Shown: piece after piece, positions 48,005 through 57,783 of the stretch | How the letters are laid out: each line of letters begins with the position of its first letter | Position numbering within the stretch: the first letter of the stretch is position 1 | DNA from: Hofstenia miamia | Taxonomy: Eukaryota > Xenacoelomorpha > Acoela | DNA: 64,000 nt | Reading direction: 5' to 3' | Assembly: GCA_004352715.1 (NCBI GenBank) | Contig: SCFE01000024.1 | Coordinates: forward strand, 941,676-1,005,675 | Made by a program: the position numbers and the translations under genes | The notes under the pieces: model-generated | Told to the model about the DNA's origin: nothing | The model's input: only the letters and a program-made list of their open reading frames with translations | The model's database searches: none

Positions 48005-51000
48005 TTAATGACGAGTTATCGTATAGTCATTGTTGTAAAATTTAAATCCTAACCATGATGTACCTAAAATATATTTTTGCTTAAGGAAGATTTTTAAACG
48101 CTTTTTAAAAGGTTTCAATTTTTCAATGCTTTTAATTTCTTTAGGTAGCGAATTCCAGGTTCGAATTGCGACATTAATGAAAGATTTCTTCAAAACTTTT
48201 TTCTTATACTTAACACATGTAAAAATTTTAGATCTTGAATTCTGTTTATACGCAAATCCCGGGAATTTAATTGAATTATAAGGCGGTAGATTTTTTACTA
48301 GTTTGAAAAATGTTAGCAAGGTATTTAAAATGACGAGTTGTTTTGGAAAGAGAATTGACCTAGAAATGTAATGTTTAGTTTTCGATGAATTTTTTGCTGA
48401 GATATTCAGTGCCCATTTTAATTGAATGTCAAGTTTTCTATAAAGCACATCACTTAAATCAGTAAATAAGATGTTTGCATAATTAAGGTGGCTCATGATA
48501 AAAGCATGGAAGAATTGAATAATTGCACAAGGTGGTAATTGCTTAACTACTAGTGTCATACTTTTTATACCTATAGCTAGTTTTCTAACTGTTATGTTAA
48601 TGTGAGTGTTGAACTTTAACTTTGAGTCAATGGTTACGCCTAAGTACTTGAAAGTGTCTACAATAGGTACATTAACAGTATTAATTTTCAAAGTCATTTT
48701 GGAAACATCGTAGTTATTTTTATTGGGCTGCAAAATACAAAATTCCGTCTTAGCTTCATTAATTAGCAACTTATGCATTGAAAAATATTTTGACAATTTG
48801 TTGCAATTGAATTCTATTGATTCCACTGCTGAGTGCAATGATGTATTATCGCTGAAGATGCAGGTGTCATCGGCATATTGAATTAGATTGCAATTGGTTA
48901 TTGACTGCATGTCATTTACATAAATACTAAAAAGAAGAGGACCTAGAATCGTTCCTTGAGGCACCCCATTGTAAACCGGTAACCAATCAGAAAAAATATC
49001 GTTTAATTTAACTCTCTGGAATCTTTGGTTAAGGTAACTAGTTATCAATTGCTTACTATTACAAGAAAATCCTAAGTAAGATAGTTTTTCAATAAGTATG
49101 TTGTGATTAATCGAATCAAAGGCTTTTGAGAGATCTAAACAAGCTATAGCTACAAATTTATTAGAATCGAGGGATGCTCTCCATTTTTCAGTAGCATGTA
49201 ATAGTGCATCAGTTGTTGAAAAATTTTTGCGAAATCCAAATTGGGTGTTCGATAATAAATTATACTTATTAAAATGTTCAATTATTTGGTTATGCAATAA
49301 TCTTTCGAATATTTTACTTATTGGAGAAGTAATTGAAATTGGTCGATAATTAGTGGCAATTGAAGGATCGTTTTTCTTAAAAATAGGAGTAATGTGAGCA
49401 AGTTTTAGATAATCTGGGAAGTGATTGCATTTTATAGATTCATTAAAGATGAAATTTAAAGGACTTGCAATGATATCTGCAGTCATTTTAAGAGCCCAGG
49501 AGGGGATATTTGAGGGACCACTTGATTTGTTGGACTTAAGCTTAAGAATCGATTTAATAATTTCATAGGTAGTTGAGAATCGGAAATTAAATTCAGGTGT
49601 AAAGATTTTGTGTGAGAGGTTTTTGTATTTAATAAGGGGCCCTTTGTAATTTCCTAAGTTGACAAAAGTCTTGTTTAATTCATTAGAAATTTCTAAATTG
49701 TCGGTTAGATTATTTCCATTTTGATCTTTAATCACATCAATTAAGTTTGATTTAGATTGCTTATAATTTGTGATTTCTTTTATTAGTTTCCATTTTGACT
49801 TTTCATTTGGAAGACGCGTATACTCATTTTTGATAAATTCATTGAATGCCCTACGAGATGCAATATTCGAGGCATTTCTGGCCTTTTTATAGGCAGCAAA
49901 GTTCTTGTTAGTTCGAGAATTTATAAAATGTTTATATGCTTTGTTCTTTTCGCGAATTAAAGCTTTACAAGTGTCAGATATCCAGGGTTTGTTAGAAAAA
50001 GTATTGTTTGCTTTGGATTTGGTTGTGGATTTAACCATTATTTTCCTTTCAGGGCAAAATCTGTTGAGGTAAAATTCAAAAATGTCTGAGAAATTTTTTA
50101 GCATTTCATTTATATTTGATGCAGAATATACAGGAAACCAATTTTCTGATGAGAGGGATGATTTAAAATTATTAATATTTTCAATACACTTTTCACGAGT
50201 TTTAATCCATTTCGTGGTAATTTTTGGGGTTGAGTGAGAAGACTTTTGAAATTTGATAGATGTAAAACAGTGATCCGAGAATGGGCATTCAGAAGAGATG
50301 TACTGGAAGTGTGTATTATTGTTTTCAGCTAATGCAATGTAGTCAATTAGAGTCCTACTCGATGATGTGATTCTAGTGGGCAATGTTTTATTGGTCAATT
50401 CAAGATTAAATGTGTTCAAGAACAAATCCATTTTACATTGATCATTAGCATTTAAATAATTGAGGTTCCAATCTCCGAAAAGTACTAAATCTTTATTTTC
50501 AGAACAGGCAAGTGATAATTCTTCTTCTAGTTGTTGAATAAAAAAATTGGCAAATTTCTTATGCGGACAGTATGATACATTTAATAATTGTTTTTGAAAT
50601 CTAGAATTTTTAATTGGATTAGTAATTTCAACCCATAGACTGTCAAAATTTGATGTGTTAGGACTTTTAATATCGTTGCGTATTTTGGGATTGAATGACT
50701 TTGGAACTAAAAGTAATACACCTCCACCTTTTGATTTTCCTAACATATTGTTCAAAACTCTATCCTTTCTAAATAGTGCAAAATTTTCATTAACAGACCA
50801 TGTGCTATCTAGATCGTCAATCTTTAGCCAAGTTTCAGAAATTGCGAGAATTAAATCATTTTTAGTATTTGAAACGAATTCCCTATATTCGAAATTTTTA
50901 ATACTTAGATTCTGAAAATTTAAATGTACGTAATTCACAATATCTGAGCCGGTATTCAATTTTTTGATGTATGATTCAAAATTTAAAATCGGACCGGGAT

Positions 51001-51337
51001 TAGTCTCAATACCATATACTGCTAATAATAGGAAAATTATGAGAGAAATAACAAATGAGTTTTTTAAATCGATTATGATAATACAAATGCGCCTGGTTAA
51101 GAAAGTTAAAGCTGTTTTTGAATAGCGAATAGTTGAGTTATATGTATTGAAGTAAAACTGTACTGGTAAGAGCGAGACATCCTCATTGGATTTGAATGTC
51201 GAAATAAGGAAAATATAAGTAAAGAGTAATAATTTTACTTTGAAAACAAATTTGAGTTTCAATTTGAATTTAGGGTTATAGTAATTTTTCCATAGCCTGG
51301 GCGTCTGTAAACAAAAATATAATAATTCACACGACAT
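48005..51337 (-). CDS. LINE ORF2: 2A-like leader, APE endonuclease and reverse transcriptase, 1,110 aa
   Basis: Residues 1-108 are rich in hydrophobic and aromatic residues, with two likely membrane-inserting stretches (about 34-47 and 84-106). They end in GIETNPGP (109-116), a 2A-like motif. The APE endonuclease follows (about 130-362: ISETW at 166-170, GDWN at 288-291, SDHC at 354-357). The reverse transcriptase (about 640-900) has NYRPIS, QFGFRK, LDLSKAFD (734-741), GVPQGTILGP (791-800) and the YADD active site at 821-824. The C-terminal thumb region contains WNSLPKEI and ends SWLGFKFY. All key residues are intact, so it is predicted to be active. The first Met lies 90 bases after the ORF1 stop. 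Confidence 0.9.
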   Translation of the reverse strand: MSCELLYFCLQTPRLWKNYYNPKFKLKLKFVFKVKLLLFTYIFLISTFKSNEDVSLLPVQFYFNTYNSTIRYSKTALTFLTRRICIIIIDLKNSFVISLIIFLLLAVYGIETNPGPILNFESYIKKLNTGSDIVNYVHLNFQNLSIKNFEYREFVSNTKNDLILAISETWLKIDDLDSTWSVNENFALFRKDRVLNNMLGKSKGGGVLLLVPKSFNPKIRNDIKSPNTSNFDSLWVEITNPIKNSRFQKQLLNVSYCPHKKFANFFIQQLEEELSLACSENKDLVLFGDWNLNYLNANDQCKMDLFLNTFNLELTNKTLPTRITSSSRTLIDYIALAENNNTHFQYISSECPFSDHCFTSIKFQKSSHSTPKITTKWIKTREKCIENINNFKSSLSSENWFPVYSASNINEMLKNFSDIFEFYLNRFCPERKIMVKSTTKSKANNTFSNKPWISDTCKALIREKNKAYKHFINSRTNKNFAAYKKARNASNIASRRAFNEFIKNEYTRLPNEKSKWKLIKEITNYKQSKSNLIDVIKDQNGNNLTDNLEISNELNKTFVNLGNYKGPLIKYKNLSHKIFTPEFNFRFSTTYEIIKSILKLKSNKSSGPSNIPSWALKMTADIIASPLNFIFNESIKCNHFPDYLKLAHITPIFKKNDPSIATNYRPISITSPISKIFERLLHNQIIEHFNKYNLLSNTQFGFRKNFSTTDALLHATEKWRASLDSNKFVAIACLDLSKAFDSINHNILIEKLSYLGFSCNSKQLITSYLNQRFQRVKLNDIFSDWLPVYNGVPQGTILGPLLFSIYVNDMQSITNCNLIQYADDTCIFSDNTSLHSAVESIEFNCNKLSKYFSMHKLLINEAKTEFCILQPNKNNYDVSKMTLKINTVNVPIVDTFKYLGVTIDSKLKFNTHINITVRKLAIGIKSMTLVVKQLPPCAIIQFFHAFIMSHLNYANILFTDLSDVLYRKLDIQLKWALNISAKNSSKTKHYISRSILFPKQLVILNTLLTFFKLVKNLPPYNSIKFPGFAYKQNSRSKIFTCVKYKKKVLKKSFINVAIRTWNSLPKEIKSIEKLKPFKKRLKIFLKQKYILGTSWLGFKFYNNDYTITRH
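50990..51013 (-). other. 2A-like ribosome-skipping motif GIETNPGP in LINE ORF2
   Basis: Codons 109-116 of ORF2 read GIETNPGP, matching the 2A pattern D(V/I)ExNPGP except for Gly in the Asp position. It is directly preceded by the hydrophobic FLLLAVY stretch. 2A-like sequences that separate the N-terminal leader from the endonuclease-RT are documented in APE-type LINEs of several invertebrates. Skipping would fall between the last Gly and Pro. Confidence 0.75.
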
Positions 51338-51426
51338 AGCTAATAAAAAAGTATCTTAGCTGTTGAAGTAGATCGCTTATGATGGTGGCGGTGACTTCAG
51401 AGTTAGAGCAATTTGCGGTGAATGAA

Positions 51427-52434
51427 TTAGTAAGGCGGTGCATTGTTATAAAGTGCAGCAGCGTATGATTTATATACCCTGGACGGGCGAGCAAGCGGGT
51501 GGTGCGGCAGGTTGCTAGCGAAAGGCGGCAAAAATCGAGGTGCAAAGCTTTCAAAGACTCTGTTATTTGTCGGCATTGCTTTGAGGAATTGAATTGTGCG
51601 ACAAGATGGAGGCTCGAAGAAGGATTTAATTATGGATACAAATTTTCCAATTCCATTCTGTGAGAAATGAATGCCGTCTTTTGAAAAGAGACGACTGTTA
51701 ACGACTTTTGGACCTAAACAAAATTGTGAAAATAATTTAAATACTGAAAATTTTAATTTTTCTGATAAGTTAGAAATAATTTTATTGACTTTTACTACTT
51801 CATTGTTGCCTTGAAGCAGGCTGTTGCAAAAAGGTGGGATTTCACTAAGAAAAATCTTAGTAGGACTAAAAATATGGTTAATTATTTTAATAAGATCAGT
51901 AAACTTAGCTTCGTAGTTGGTTGGGTTCTTGAGAATATCATTTCTTCCAATTTGTACGAAAACTGTTTTAATTTTTGTTTGCGGGTAGAGTTCCAATGTC
52001 TGTTGAAGCTCAGATATGCATGCACCGGGATACGAGTGCACGGAGACCTCTTTGTTTCTGATTATGTTTTTGGATCGTAATTTCCTAAACATGGAGCTAC
52101 CTAAAATTAAAAAATTAGTACCTGTTTTGATCTTGCGAGGTTTTCTTGGAGAGCGAGCAATAGGTTTATTTCTTGATGCTGTTGAATGCAAAAAAGCGTC
52201 AGTGACTTCTTGTTCGCGCGAGTTAGGTGTAAGGGACGTATGCGTGTGATCCTTAAGAAATGAATGCAATGAAAATAATTCATCTCGACTGAGGGCCAAA
52301 AATGGTGCTACAAGTTTGCAGTGTTCGTCGTCTTTATTGATGTTTGAGTCAGTGACGTTTTTAAGTGCGGAGCGGAGAGCGCAATCGACTGTCTTTAGAG
52401 AGGACATCGCGGCCAATTCTATTTTCTTTAGCAA
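51427..52434 (-). CDS. LINE ORF1 protein with SGNH/GDSL-type esterase domain, 335 aa
   Basis: The N-terminal third (1-105) is polar and ends in a Lys/Arg-rich stretch (about 91-103), suited to nucleic-acid binding. From about 108 the SGNH hydrolase blocks follow: block I FLILGSSMF (Ser113 or Ser114 as nucleophile in place of GDS), block III QIGRND (Gly163, Asn165) and block V DGIH (Asp253, His256). The tail is Pro/Ala-rich. Esterase-type ORF1 proteins are known in CR1-clade LINEs; their role in retrotransposition is unsettled, with lipid or membrane contact proposed. The ORF ends 90 bases before the first ORF2 Met. The catalytic set appears complete, but GSS instead of GDS is a variant. Confidence 0.8.
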   Translation of the reverse strand: MLKKIELAAMSSLKTVDCALRSALKNVTDSNINKDDEHCKLVAPFLALSRDELFSLHSFLKDHTHTSLTPNSREQEVTDAFLHSTASRNKPIARSPRKPRKIKTGTNFLILGSSMFRKLRSKNIIRNKEVSVHSYPGACISELQQTLELYPQTKIKTVFVQIGRNDILKNPTNYEAKFTDLIKIINHIFSPTKIFLSEIPPFCNSLLQGNNEVVKVNKIISNLSEKLKFSVFKLFSQFCLGPKVVNSRLFSKDGIHFSQNGIGKFVSIIKSFFEPPSCRTIQFLKAMPTNNRVFESFAPRFLPPFASNLPHHPLARPSRVYKSYAAALYNNAPPY

Positions 52435-52519
52435 AATTCTAAGAGCCCATTTCTGTTACAGCTCTAATTAATTATTAATGTCTTAAAACAATATTAAAAC
52501 AATATCACACGTAGCTGAT

Positions 52520-53218
52520 CATTTGCCCTGTGCCAATATGATTAAATTATTTCATGCTTTAGTCATGAGTCATCTTAATTATGCAAATACACTTTTTTCA
52601 AATTTAAATGAATCTTTAGTAAAAAAAACTTACAATAAAATTAAAATGGGCATTGAATGTTTGTCAGAAAAACTCCTCCAAAATAAGAAATTTCATTTTG
52701 TCATCCATGTTGCTTTCAAATCAACTTTTTGTTTTTAATATTTTAATTAAGTTTTTTAAAATAACAAATCAATTGCATCTTTATAGTTCAATATCATTTA
52801 TAAACCTTTGTCATAAGCGTAATACAAGAACTAATAATTATACTAGCATTAAATTTCGTAAAAAAATCAAGCAACAGTCTTTTATTAATGTCGCAATTCA
52901 AAATTGGAATCGATTACCAAATGAAATTAAAATGATTAAGAGTGTAATTAAGCTTAAAAGAAATTTGAAAGCATTTATGTTGAAAGAAAAATTCATTTTG
53001 GTTAATTCATGGCTAGGATTCAAATTTTACTGCTAATACTGCACAAATAGGGCACAATTAATTTCTTTAGTCTGAACAAAACAGATTTTGTAGTCTTGTT
53101 ATTTTTTGTAAATATCGTTATTTGTATCATTCTTGACGCTATTCAGATAATAACCAATTTTGTAATTGAAAATATTATCCGAATAAAGAATATTCCATCT
53201 TATCTTGTCTTATCTAAA
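52520..53218 (+). mobile_element. 5'-truncated CR1-like LINE copy, head-to-head with the full-length one
   Basis: Translation in shifting frames follows ORF2 from the MSHLNYANTLF block to WNRLPNEIK and SWLGFKFYC. It then has a 3' UTR with the ATTCAGATAATA/TATTATCCGAAT hairpin and a TTATCTTG-TTATCT tail. At least one frameshift (near 52,700) makes it a dead copy. Confidence 0.8.
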
Positions 53219-53399
53219 ATATGAAAAAATTTAAACGATCTGGGAAGTTTTTTCTGCAAGAAATATTTTCTCTTTACACTTAATGTACTTGGTGCATTGC
53301 AGATAATAACAATAAATTTTTCGTTTTGCATAAATATTAAAGAAGGTATTCATTATGCAAAATTGCGTTTTCTTGGTTCTAATGCGTAATGTGCGCGTT

Positions 53400-54725
53400 A
53401 AAATAAGATATTCTTCATTCAGATAAATATTAAAAATTAGAAACTGATAATTTATCTGATTTGCGTTATCAAATATAGAAACATACATACAAATACATAC
53501 AGTAGAATATAACAATATATACAATAACTCTAACAGGCTAGGGATAAATTATTATAAGAACGAGGTGTTGCATAATCACTATTGTAGAATTTGTATCATA
53601 TCCATGCTTTACCCGACATATACTTTTGCTTAATTAAAATTTTGATGTGCTTCTTAAAACCTTGCAATTTTTAAATGTTCTTTATCTCTTTAGTTAGCGA
53701 GTTCTAAGTTCAAATAGTGGTATTAATTAATGATTGCCTTAAGAAATATTTTCTATATTTAATGCAGGGTAAAATGCCTTGACCTGGAATTCTACCTATG
53801 AATAGAACCAGGAGTTGAAATATTATTATGCGGTTGTAATTTTTTAATGAGCCTAGATAACGATAACATCTTGCGAAATGTAATTAGATGTCTTGGGAAA
53901 AGGATAGACTTAGAAATTTCATTATTTCAAAATTTCAAATTCATTATTCATTTGCATCTAGTGAGCATCTTCATTTTTCTGTAACATTGATAAGGGCATC
54001 ATTATTTGAAAAATGCTTACGAAATCTAAATTGAGTATTTGAAGAAGGTTTTACTTATTTCGGTGTTTCATTGTTTGATCATTTAATAATCGCTCGAATA
54101 CTTTGCTTATTGGAGAAGTAATTAAAATTGATCGATAAATTTTGGTATAAGACTGATCGTTTTTCTTAAATAATTCGGAAAGTAATTACTTTTTATGCAT
54201 TCGTTAAATATATAATTAAAGGAACTTTTTATAGTACCTGCAGTGATTTTAAGTGCACACGAAGGAATTACAGAAGGCCGCTTGATTTGTTAGGCCTAAG
54301 TTTGATAATTGATTCTGAAGTTTTTTTGTATTGCAACCTCTAAAGATATGGAAAGTTAGAACATGTTAGCATCGGCTGCATGTTGAATTAGATTGCAATT
54401 GGTGTACATGTTCGTGTCGTTAATATAGATTTCAGTTAACTCAGTGGTTCCCAACCTTTTTTGTTGCATTTCTCCCTTTGCCCATTTTGTAACTATTCAT
54501 TCCTCCTCACTAGACGGAAAACAAATTAAACAAAGAATTATGAAATTCCTCCCCGATCAGAAACCACTGAGTTAAGCTGCTCTTTCAGGAACAGCAATGA
54601 TTTGGACACCCTGTTTCCTGTTACTTAAATAACTCGTAATTATTCTGATATCTTTACATTTTTCTAGGTTTTTTATGAAAGTGTTATAATCTATTGAATC
54701 AAACCATCTCGTTCTTAAATTTTTT
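53400..54725 (-). mobile_element. Decayed, rearranged CR1-like LINE copies
   Basis: The nucleotide sequence parallels the full-length element: hairpin and LGF-end region at 53400-53660, C-terminal ORF2 to about 53940, then a jump to the RT N-terminal region at about 53960-54310. From about 54360 the YADD region follows (GTTGAATTAGATTGCAATTG shared with 48880). The block order differs from the intact element, so this is a rearranged copy or two merged ones. A 128-bp MITE is nested at 54442-54569. Confidence 0.65.
54442..54569. mobile_element. 128-bp hAT-type MITE nested in LINE remnant
   Basis: The ends CAGTGGTTCCCAACC and (reverse complement) CAGTGGTTTCTGATC are inverted repeats of the hAT type. 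Flanks AGTTAACT and AGTTAAGC agree at six of eight positions, consistent with an aged 8-bp target duplication. LINE sequence resumes on both sides. Confidence 0.7.
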
Positions 54726-54809
54726 TAGTAATTTATAGTTAGACTAGTAGATTTATTGTATATAGTGTTTCTTTCTATTGTATGAATTTCTATATATATG
54801 TATATATTT

Positions 54810-54897
54810 TTTATTTTATGGCGCGATTCAAATAAATCACCAGTTTCAAATTGTAATATTTATCTGAATAAAGCTACCTTACTTATGGTATCTTATT
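54810..54897 (+). mobile_element. CR1-like LINE 3' end fragment
   Basis: Short copy of the 3' hairpin region (ATTCAAATAAAT ... ATTTATCTGAAT) with a degraded tail (TTACTTATGGTATCTTAT). Confidence 0.6.
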
Positions 54898-54919
54898 TTT
54901 TGTTAAGCATGTAATAGCA

Positions 54920-55200
54920 GCATATTGAAATCTTTTAAAAAACATTTAAGAATTTTTCTTTAGCAAAAGTATATTTCTGGTAAATCATGGCTAGGATACA
55001 AATTTTATAACAATGACTATACTATAACTTTTTATTAAAATAGTACTATAGGAATTTATCAATAGCCTGGAATATTTCTTTTGTGATTTATGTGATTTGT
55101 ATATATGTGGTTTGTGAATTTTTTGACGATATTCAGATAAATCATCAGTTATTTAATTGCTAACATTTATCTGAATAAAGAATCTCTTATCTTATCTATT
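54920..55200 (+). mobile_element. CR1-like LINE 3' end fragment
   Basis: Begins in the ORF2 C-terminus (the TGGCTAGGATACAAATTTTATAA end block), continues through the 3' UTR with an intact ATTCAGATAAAT/ATTTATCTGAAT hairpin and ends in CTTATCTTATCT. Confidence 0.75.
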
Positions 55201-55289
55201 TTTGGTCACTAAAAGACCGTTTTTATGCCATTTTCTAGGCAAATTTTAATGAATTTGTTTTTTCATAAAGTTCGAATGCGTCTATTTAG

Positions 55290-55440
55290 ATGATGAGATG
55301 AGATAAAAGATTCTTTATTCAGATAACTTACAATTAAATAATTATTTATCTGAATAATGTCATTAATGCCACAAAACACATAAAAAATGGCATAAATTAG
55401 AAAACAACAGTTCCAGGATCGAGATAAATTACTGTACTTC
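55290..55440 (-). mobile_element. CR1-like LINE 3' end fragment
   Basis: Minus-strand copy with the tail (plus-strand GATGAGATGAGATAAAAGA), the hairpin arms around 55317-55365 and about 80 bases of 3' UTR. Confidence 0.65.
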
Positions 55441-55444
55441 TTTG

Positions 55445-55512
55445 TTTTATATATGTATATATGTATATATGTATATATGTATATATGTATATATGTATAC
55501 ATATATATATAC
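55445..55512. repeat. (ATGTATAT)n microsatellite
   Basis: Uninterrupted 8-bp repeats of ATGTATAT followed by (TA)n. Confidence 0.9.
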
Positions 55513-56814
55513 AATCTAATGTTCATAACTGGAGTTAAGGGTCACTCGCAAATTGATAGTAAAATAAATTTTTAAAATGTAAGTGCTATTTTTGAAACAT
55601 TATACGCCGTTTACTGCATTTGAGTTCACTTAAGTGCACTATTGCGCAATAGTAAGTTTCTTAAGACTTGAGATGAGTCTAATGCCCGGGAATGTTGTAA
55701 GTCTGAGTATAAACAGTAAGTTGGATATGATAGCATAATCCTTCACAATAGATATATTTAGTCTCCTCATTGATGCAACAATACCGTGTAGAGTGATGGG
55801 AATGCTAATTGGCAAGAAATTCTTACATCATCTTACAATTTTGTGGAACTGAAGTTGCACAAGGACCCAAAACCAAAAATTATCATTTCGGCTAGAATGC
55901 GAATAACAACCTCAGTGAGAGCTTGTGACATTATAATGAAGCCATAACTCCAGATTTGTTGTGGATCAAATATTTTCCGATTCATATCCAATCCAATAGA
56001 CAAAAATTTACATGGATCGATCCATAAATGATCCATACCCCAGGAAACTACTCAGAATAAAAATTGAACACCGCGCATTTTTTAAAACGGTTTGAACACC
56101 TTAAAGGAGTCAGAAATTTACACATGCCCTTCAATGCCTGTGGTGTCTTATGCAAGGCCAAATATTTTGATTATTAGTAGTAGAATAGCGAACACTTCTT
56201 GAGAATATATTTATATCTGAGTTTCCAATACGGAAATTATTGAATAGAAACAAAATTTCTACTAACAGCAAACTGAATGAGATTATCAATATAATTGGAA
56301 GTATATGTACTTGCTAGTGCTTTTTTTGAATGAATAATGAAACCAACAAAACAGGCTTATAGGTCATTTTGACCTATCGTCACGTTTCTAGAGTTAAATC
56401 AAACATGTAATTAACTCTCATGGTTGAATGTAATGTCAGCACACATATAAAATGATATAAATTTGTCCAAAGATATTTGTGAGTTAATTTTAGTTGTTAA
56501 TTTAAAACTAAAATTTACATAAAAATGAATGTATTTATCTGTTAACATATTTTTGATCCATGGGTATCTATGGAATATATTTTCTGATCTATTATTTATG
56601 AATTGAATCGATCAATATTTATATTCAGATCCACGGCGGCCCTGCCTAACTCCGTTGCGGATTGGTAACAATACGAAAGAGAAAAATTTTACCAATATTG
56701 AGCAGTTTCCATTTTTTATAACCAGACTAACAGTGAAAGATCAAAGATCAAGAGTTATACATGTTTTTTATGCCCATGGCATAATTCAGGATATTTAGCT
56801 GTCTTTGATACCTG
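55513..56814. other. Intergenic, nothing recognised
   Basis: Short frames only (for example 55833-56036 minus) with no motif. Confidence 0.55.
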
Positions 56815-57783
56815 AGTAGTGTTATATAAACAGATCCCTGGTCACAAACTGACATTTTGACCTCTGCGATATCAAGGGAGTGTTTGCAAATGTTAATTAA
56901 TGAGTCATTCTACTTGACAAATGTTTTTGACAGCTTACTAATGGATTTTTAGTGACGTCAGATATTTTTAAGTATGTCTACTAATGGATTTCAATTAGTA
57001 ATGCTTTTAATTGATTTACATGTTAGGGCCATTTTTTTGGTATGAGTAATTTCACTTTGATAATATCACGGGCCATTTTTTTGTCATGACTAATTTCACT
57101 TTGATAATATCACAAATGTTTGCATTACATCGCNAACCATGCGATGGTGGCGGAGTTGTACATAGATCATCAAACAGGGTACTCAGCGAACCGGATGCTA
57201 GCGTTTCAACAGACATTGCCAAAAGTGAGAGACGAAATTGTGTAGAAGAAGAATAATGATTTTATCCAAAGAAATGAAGTGAATATATAGATTGACCAGC
57301 CAATGGAAATACATTTGAATTTATGAAAAATAATTATTGGTTGAAAAAGTCGTGATACGATAAACGTGTTACAATGAATTTTGACAAAATGCGATTTTGA
57401 AAGTTTCCCGGATTACAATGTATGTCTTTCGAAATTATGGAAAATTAGTTTGTAATATTATGTGTACGTATCCCGAAAGGGGTTGTTATAATAAGGTATA
57501 TATTAACATGGCGTAATGCAAACAAATGTGATATTATCAAAGTGAAATTACTCATACCAAAAAAAATGGCCCTAACATGTAAATCAATTAAAAGCATTAC
57601 TAATTGAAATCCATTAGTAGACATACTTAAAAATATCTGACGTCACTAAAAATCCATTAGTAAGCTGTCAAAAACATTTGTCAAGTAGAATGACTCATTA
57701 ATTAACATTTGCAATCACTCCCTCAATATCGCAGAGGTCAAAATGTCAGTTTGTGACCAGGGATCTGTTTATATAACACTACT
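56815..57783. mobile_element. Fold-back element with arms of about 270-315 bp
   Basis: The left arm (56815-57129) and right arm (57512-57783) are near-perfect inverted copies starting AGTAGTGTTATATAAACAGA. The left arm carries an extra tandem copy of a 44-bp segment (57026-57113). The spacer of about 380 bp holds a GC-richer piece (57140-57250) that is open on both strands. No transposase motif and no clear target duplication. Confidence 0.8.

Larger units (their letters stand above)
47831..52440 (-). mobile_element. Near full-length CR1-like non-LTR retrotransposon with two intact ORFs
   Basis: On the minus strand: ORF1 (52434-51427, esterase), a 90-base spacer, ORF2 (51337-48005, endonuclease plus reverse transcriptase), a short 3' UTR with a terminal hairpin (about 47850-47915), and a tail of TTATC units at 47831-47850. 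There is no RNase H domain, no poly(A) tail and no long terminal repeats. Intact ORFs in a region full of decayed relatives suggest a young copy. The 5' end is set only by ORF1 and by the start of an opposite-strand fragment near 52520. I found no target-site duplication. Confidence 0.85.

Noticed and set aside
50655-50915. 86-codon plus-strand frame
   Set aside because: Antisense of the LINE endonuclease region.
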